NCBI GenBank assembly: GCA_024529925.1
Contig: JAFEUB010001791.1
Location: 496,001-560,000 of the forward strand
Origin: Ophthalmolycus amberensis
Lineage: Eukaryota; Chordata; Actinopteri; Perciformes; Zoarcidae
Length of the DNA: 64,000 bases
Reading direction: 5' to 3'
Shown: one piece after another, positions 59,468-64,000 of the stretch
Layout: each line of letters begins with the position of its first letter
Position numbering within the stretch: the stretch's first letter is position 1
Notes under the pieces: model-generated
Told to the model about the DNA's origin: nothing
The model's database searches: none
What the model saw: the letters and a program-made list of their open reading frames with translations, nothing else
Translations under genes and position numbers: made by a program

Positions 59468-61718
59468 TTTACACGCCTTCAAAATATACATAATGAAAAG
59501 CCAGACTGTATGTTTTTCAAATTGAGGAGAATAATTGTCCGTCCACATGGTTTTACAGGTGCAGCAGGTTATGTCAGAGAAACCAGGGCAAGTAGGTGTG
59601 ATGCACTCTCAAACCACTGAAGCGACTTCCAGATGATCAAGGCGTCAACTTTTTCTTTGAGAGAGAGAGAGAGAGAGAGAGAGGTGACGGGCTTCGAATC
59701 TCAGCTCCAGAGTGCTATTATGGTCCTTCGTAATTGCACATCTGCCAGCTAAATAAAGCACCATCCCATCGAGACCTCTATATTTACAACAGAAGGAGAA
59801 GTGTGTGGGAGGACGCTGCCATCAAGAGAATGACAGACAGAGAGTCGCAGCTCCAGAGAGAAGAATGAATGACTTTGAATAAGAGAGAGGAGGGAGAGGG
59901 CAGAATGGAGGATGTGAATCAGCAGTGGTGGAAGGAATGGAGGAAAGCATATCCCTTCTCTTACTGGCATCTTTGTTTGGCCGTGGTATCAATTAATGCT
60001 GAACTTTTCCGTGACACTCCTCTGACTGTTTAAATGCTCCTCTTGACGCTGCAGTCTCCATCAATCACTCGGCTCTCTGTTGCCCACAAATGCCCACTTC
60101 AGCAGGGGGAGACACCGGGGTGCCACTGTGGGTGAATGCCTATTTCACGACCGGGTAAATGAAAAGCCTTAAAACTTCCCAGAATGGAACCAAAGCCTCT
60201 CCTCTAAAATGTGTCTTTCTTAATCTGAGACAGGAAAGCTTGAGCTCTGCTTCCTGCGACTTCAAACAGGCTCCCATTAGGGGCTCAGGCAGGAGTTCTT
60301 TGAGTGACTGGCAGATGGAGATTAGCTTCCTGGCTACATTCCAGACTGGCAGCGTTTCCTTGCCTCCATCCGAATAAAGCAGGTGTCTAAAGAGAAGGTT
60401 CTCCTGTACCCACCTCCACCAGCTCTGGGGCAGTGTCAGTTTGGGTCGTGGGGTTGTCTCGTGGTATCCCAGAGACCTATTTTGTCTGCCGATGGGTCTA
60501 TTTTTGAGCATGTGTGTCTGCTTTTTAAGAGAGTGGCTGGTTTGTTCCTTGCAGATATGATCAGAGGCACCGCTCATGAGACACACTCGCACACCGCAGG
60601 ATGTACCACACACTCTGCCCATGACGGCAATCCAGACATCATTTCATTTGAGCGCTTTTATTTTTCTTGTAATTTATGACTATCAAGTTAAAGTCATGTG
60701 TCAGCTAAATTAGTGTTTAATTTATGAGCACAGAAATGAAACATTCCTCTTTTTTTTTTACAAGCCAGGGGAGGGTTATTTAAGGCCAGGTGTTTTGACT
60801 TCACTCATCCCATGACAGTGTGTGGCAAACTGGCAAAATCCAAGTTTGTTTAAGAGGATTTAGTAATAGCAAAAGAGACTCATTACAACCTTTAGCATAT
60901 GACTAAACAGATAAATACAAATGACACCCACCAATGTAATTGTAAAATGTCGTTGGTGTACACGCAACAGCGAATTCGGCCTTTTGTGAGCTCGTTGGGT
61001 TGAAGAAGGTGGTGTGTATTTCATTAGCCTGTGGCACCTCCCTTTGAAGATTTTCACTTAATTTTTCTCTCGCTCTGCCGTGATAAATGGCCTCTCGCTC
61101 TGGCAAGTGCTAAAAGCTTCATAAAGCAGTTTGAAGTCGCTCTACCACATCACTAGAAATGATTATGTCCTGCCATTTTAAAGTGACATTCACCATGCTG
61201 TATGAAGTAAATACACTTTTCCCGTGACTTTGTCCAATCTTACACACACCTTTAAAACCTGCTGTTGTGTAGTAGTGATATGTGTTACATTGCAAGTCTT
61301 TCCTTTTACTTTTGTTTGCAGTTCCAGTTGCTTTTTGATGCTGTGATGAATGTAAACATTCCACTAGGCTTAAAAAGTTGGTGTTGGCTGACATAATATT
61401 CAATAGATTCAACCCTCCAACCCCAAAGAACAATACTTATTTTCATGTCTAATAATATTACGTTATCAAATAGCATATTTGACATGCTGTATGTGTGAAT
61501 TTAACTTGGGTCTGGAAATGTTTAAGATCATATTTAGAAAATTCAATGCGTTTAAAGACCAAGCAGTTATAGATAGAGATGCAGTGCTTTACATTAGTAG
61601 TCGTCGTAATAACTCCCGTAATGACACTCTATCAGTTTGGTGAGGTGACGATGAGATGGAAAGGTCTCTTGCCAGCTGGAAGCAGGAAGCAGGATACAGA
61701 TGCACAAGCTGCCACCGT

Positions 61719-62310
61719 CAGTAAATTCACGTCGGGGGTTCTCCCCCGAGGCGTCTGAGGCAGGATGTTAGTGAAATACAAGAGAACATATATTGTGCTG
61801 TGGTTGTCACAAACAGGATTTTGGTGGCACTAAAAGGAAAATATGTGGAATAAGACTTTATACACCCGATTTACCGCGTCCTGACATGGCTGGTAGATGT
61901 GATAACAGCGTCCCAGTCGGCGTCTGGTGGTCGGCGGCTTGTGGGAAGTCGCTGTGCAGGGACAGGTGTCCTCCAGCTGCTGCTGCTGCTCACAAAGAGA
62001 CGAGGGCTTTTAGACAAAGAGCGGGGAGGTGGAGTACATGCGTTGGACAGGCGTCGGTTGGTGAAATTGCCTGTACTCAAATATTTCTATTTACTGCATG
62101 TGTTGGGAATATGCTTATTCACTTTCTGGAGCTTGATGAGAAGATTAATACCGCGTTCATGCCTGTAACCAAAAGTCCCATCAGTAAATTCATAGCAGGG
62201 TCCTCCCCTGAGCTCCCTGAGACAAGATGTTAGTTATGTCACAAACAGGATGTTGGTGGTGTTAAGAGGAAAAAATGTGGAATAAGACTTTATCCAGCAG
62301 CCGGTTAACT
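61719..62310 (+). repeat. Diverged direct duplication
   Basis: 61719-61865 (CAGTAAATTCACGTCGGGGG...GTCACAAACAGGATTTTGGT...GTGGAATAAGACTTTATA) is repeated, diverged, at about 62180-62295 (CAGTAAATTCATAGCAGGGT...GTCACAAACAGGATGTTGGT...GTGGAATAAGACTTTATC), offset about 460 nt. Confidence 0.8.
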
Positions 62311-63282
62311 TGGCTTTGTCTAAAACTTGGAAACGGCTAGTTTGGCTCTTTTTGTTATTTTGCATTTCACCCATAATACATCTGCCCACAAAATGTCCGT
62401 TTTGTGCGGTAAACTGTCAAAACTGAAGGCCATTTTGGCTGATAAGGCGGGTGTGTTTTTTACTTCAACATCTTGTGTTGAAATATTAAAGGTGGGAGTT
62501 GAGATTCCTCCTCTCTGAGAAGATTAGCGCTTCTCCGTGTATAAATCCATTGGCCTCTCTATTTGTGTTTTTTCCTTCCATTTGTCTGGTTGAAACCCAG
62601 CTCCTCCATTGTCGGGGTCACCTTGATCTGCAATCATGTGTTTATCCTATAGAGCGCTACCGTTTACTCTCCTCTCAACACAAAGCTTGTATTTTGCCGC
62701 TGCCCTTACTCACTGAGCCAATAACACTCTTTGTCTTATCGTGTCTGTGAGGAACACGTGTGCAACTAAACAATGTCCGTACTCGTGTCATGTCACCTTG
62801 GATTGATGCGATGTCGGACACGAGTGAGACACACTTCAAAAACAACATGGTGGTGCATCATCTCCGTCAGCTACAATAAGACCATTGTACAGGTGTCGTT
62901 GTGTATCGTTGTTTATTGTGAATTACGGTATTTATTAGGGTCATTCCTCTGCTTCATTATTCAGTCCGGTGTTTATTACAGATAATTTAAGTCATAATGG
63001 TGGCCCTGTGTTTTTTGTTCTCAGATTGAGCAACGGTTTTAGTGTCACATTAACATGCAACACATCCTTCTTCACATCTTTTTGAACCGCTCAGCCCGCT
63101 CCTCTAGCATTCGTTTATCAGTATTGAAACATTTACAGTAGGCTGTCGCTTCACATTCGTTTCAGGGTGGAGTTGAACTCTGTGTTACAGAGTGTTCCCC
63201 TCAACTGAATCCTGATCCACCATCCAGTTGTATATTTTCCTTTTAGTCTCAGTCTTCAGCATGTGGACTCTTCGTCTCTCAT

Positions 63283-63385
63283 CAGTAGGGTTGGGTACCG
63301 AAACTCGGTGCCAATATGGAACCGGTTCCTATACGTCCGGTACCTACCGGACCGAAACGTAACGCAGATTTCGGTGCCTCCTTTC
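63283..63385 (+). mobile_element. DNA-transposon-like repeat
   Basis: TAGGGTTGGGTACCGAAACT...GGAACCGGTTCCTATACGTC...CGGACCGAAACGTAACGCAG is a familiar fish repeat motif, probably a non-autonomous hAT relative. The element may continue to about 63770. Confidence 0.6.
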
Positions 63386-63770
63386 GGTGCTTGAGCTGAT
63401 TGAAATACTTTTTTGACACTACTCTGATGACTCCGTCCTGGCAGCAGGACTCAGTCCTCCGCTCCTCACTCATAGTATTATTACAACGGGCTACTTCGCC
63501 AGTCAGTCTCGCTGGAAGTCCTCCTGGAATTATGTCAGCTCAGCTGCAGACCTTTTTTTTTAATAAAGACTGGGAGGGGTGCACTCCTCATTTACACAGA
63601 AATGTAATACTATTGGTGAGAGCACTTTTCAAGTGTGTGCAGTGTTTTTTCACGGCTGTTTTTCTTGCGTTGAGTATGTGGCTGTATGGCATTGCCACAG
63701 TGGCCTCAAGACTGTCTGTCTGCCTATTATGGACAGTGGTAGTGGATGTCAGGCTGGAGAGCACATTCCT

Positions 63771-64000
63771 CCGTAGGGCTGCAACGCAATCAATTCATTT
63801 TTACACTTTTTATATGTGAAATGTCAAAGATAATGACAAATATCCATCACAAGCTACCAGACAGCTTTAAGTAAACTTTGACGAATATGATAAATTGGCC
63901 ATTTCTGTTTGTCAAGTCAGGTCTTTCACACACATACTGTATCTACGACAGTCTTACTCCATCAAAATCTCGTGATTATGAAATGGTCACCATTGTAGTC
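63771..64000 (+). repeat. Teleost repeat running off the window end
   Basis: GTAGGGCTGCAACGCAATCA...ATGTGAAATGTCAAAGATAA...TATCCATCACAAGCTACCAG matches a high-copy fish repeat that I remember as starting GGGCTGCAACTAACGATTAT. Truncated by the window edge. Confidence 0.6.

Larger units (their letters stand above)
54515..64000 (+). other. plpp2: plpp2 intron 1, at least 9.5 kb
   Basis: No second exon found (I looked for the family stretch YCGDDSI in plus frames). Contents: (GT)n near 55075-55091, teleost repeats (56281-56710, 61719-62310, 63283-63385, 63771-64000), (CA)n runs at about 59415-59464, and (GA)n at 59660-59682. ORFs up to 165 codons (for example 55667-56164 plus) lack any family signature. 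Confidence 0.55.

Noticed and set aside
63400..63819. 139-codon plus-strand ORF with hydrophobic stretches
   Set aside because: Sits between two transposon-like repeats and shows no transposase or membrane-protein signature that I recognise.
1..64000. tRNA, rRNA or snRNA genes
   Set aside because: No tRNA A/B-box pair with a cloverleaf, and no rRNA-like stretch, was noticed by eye; a tRNAscan-SE or Infernal run would be decisive.

Overview
This is a vertebrate nuclear genomic window, most likely from a spiny-rayed (acanthomorph/percomorph) teleost fish. Evidence: intron-rich genes with GT-AG junctions, long (GT)n/(CA)n tracts, CpG-rich gene starts, and many dispersed repeats that I recognise from memory as typical of percomorph genomes. 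No bacterial, viral or CRISPR-type system is visible. Paralog names rest on remembered human sequences, not on a search.

Layout. (1) 2709-8139, plus strand: the last four coding exons of an SHB-family adaptor, best matching SHD; its 5' exons lie before the window. The second half of the protein, including the full SH2 domain, is encoded here. (2) 16333-18641, minus strand: a sphingosine-1-phosphate receptor (397 aa) in one coding exon, with a likely non-coding first exon near 18641; S1PR5-like is my best paralog call. (3) 18.7-35.6 kb: no gene recognised, mostly repeats and microsatellites. (4) 35720-45019, plus strand: mier2, a co-repressor subunit with ELM2 and SANT domains. Eleven exons join into one open frame of 506 codons plus stop; the extreme 5' end is uncertain. 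(5) 46-53.8 kb: intergenic, dominated by a ~2.2 kb tandem array seeded on what looks like a LINE tail. (6) 54454-54514, plus strand: first coding exon of plpp2 (lipid phosphate phosphatase); the rest of the window is its first intron.

Context. From memory, the human relatives of all four genes lie on 19p13, and human MIER2 and PLPP2 are same-strand neighbours in this order, so the window looks like a conserved syntenic block. Functionally the genes are not an operon: an SH2 adaptor, an S1P receptor, a nuclear co-repressor and a lipid phosphatase. The S1P receptor and plpp2 both concern lysophospholipid signalling, but the link is thematic only.

Most notable signals: the SHD SH2 exon is flanked by complementary (GT)19 and (AC)24 tracts that could loop it out; an in-frame 78-nt cassette exon in shd; a hairpin-rich tandem array carrying progressively deleted LINE-tail copies; three near-perfect hairpins outside known genes; and an unresolved, possibly frame-broken 5' exon of mier2.
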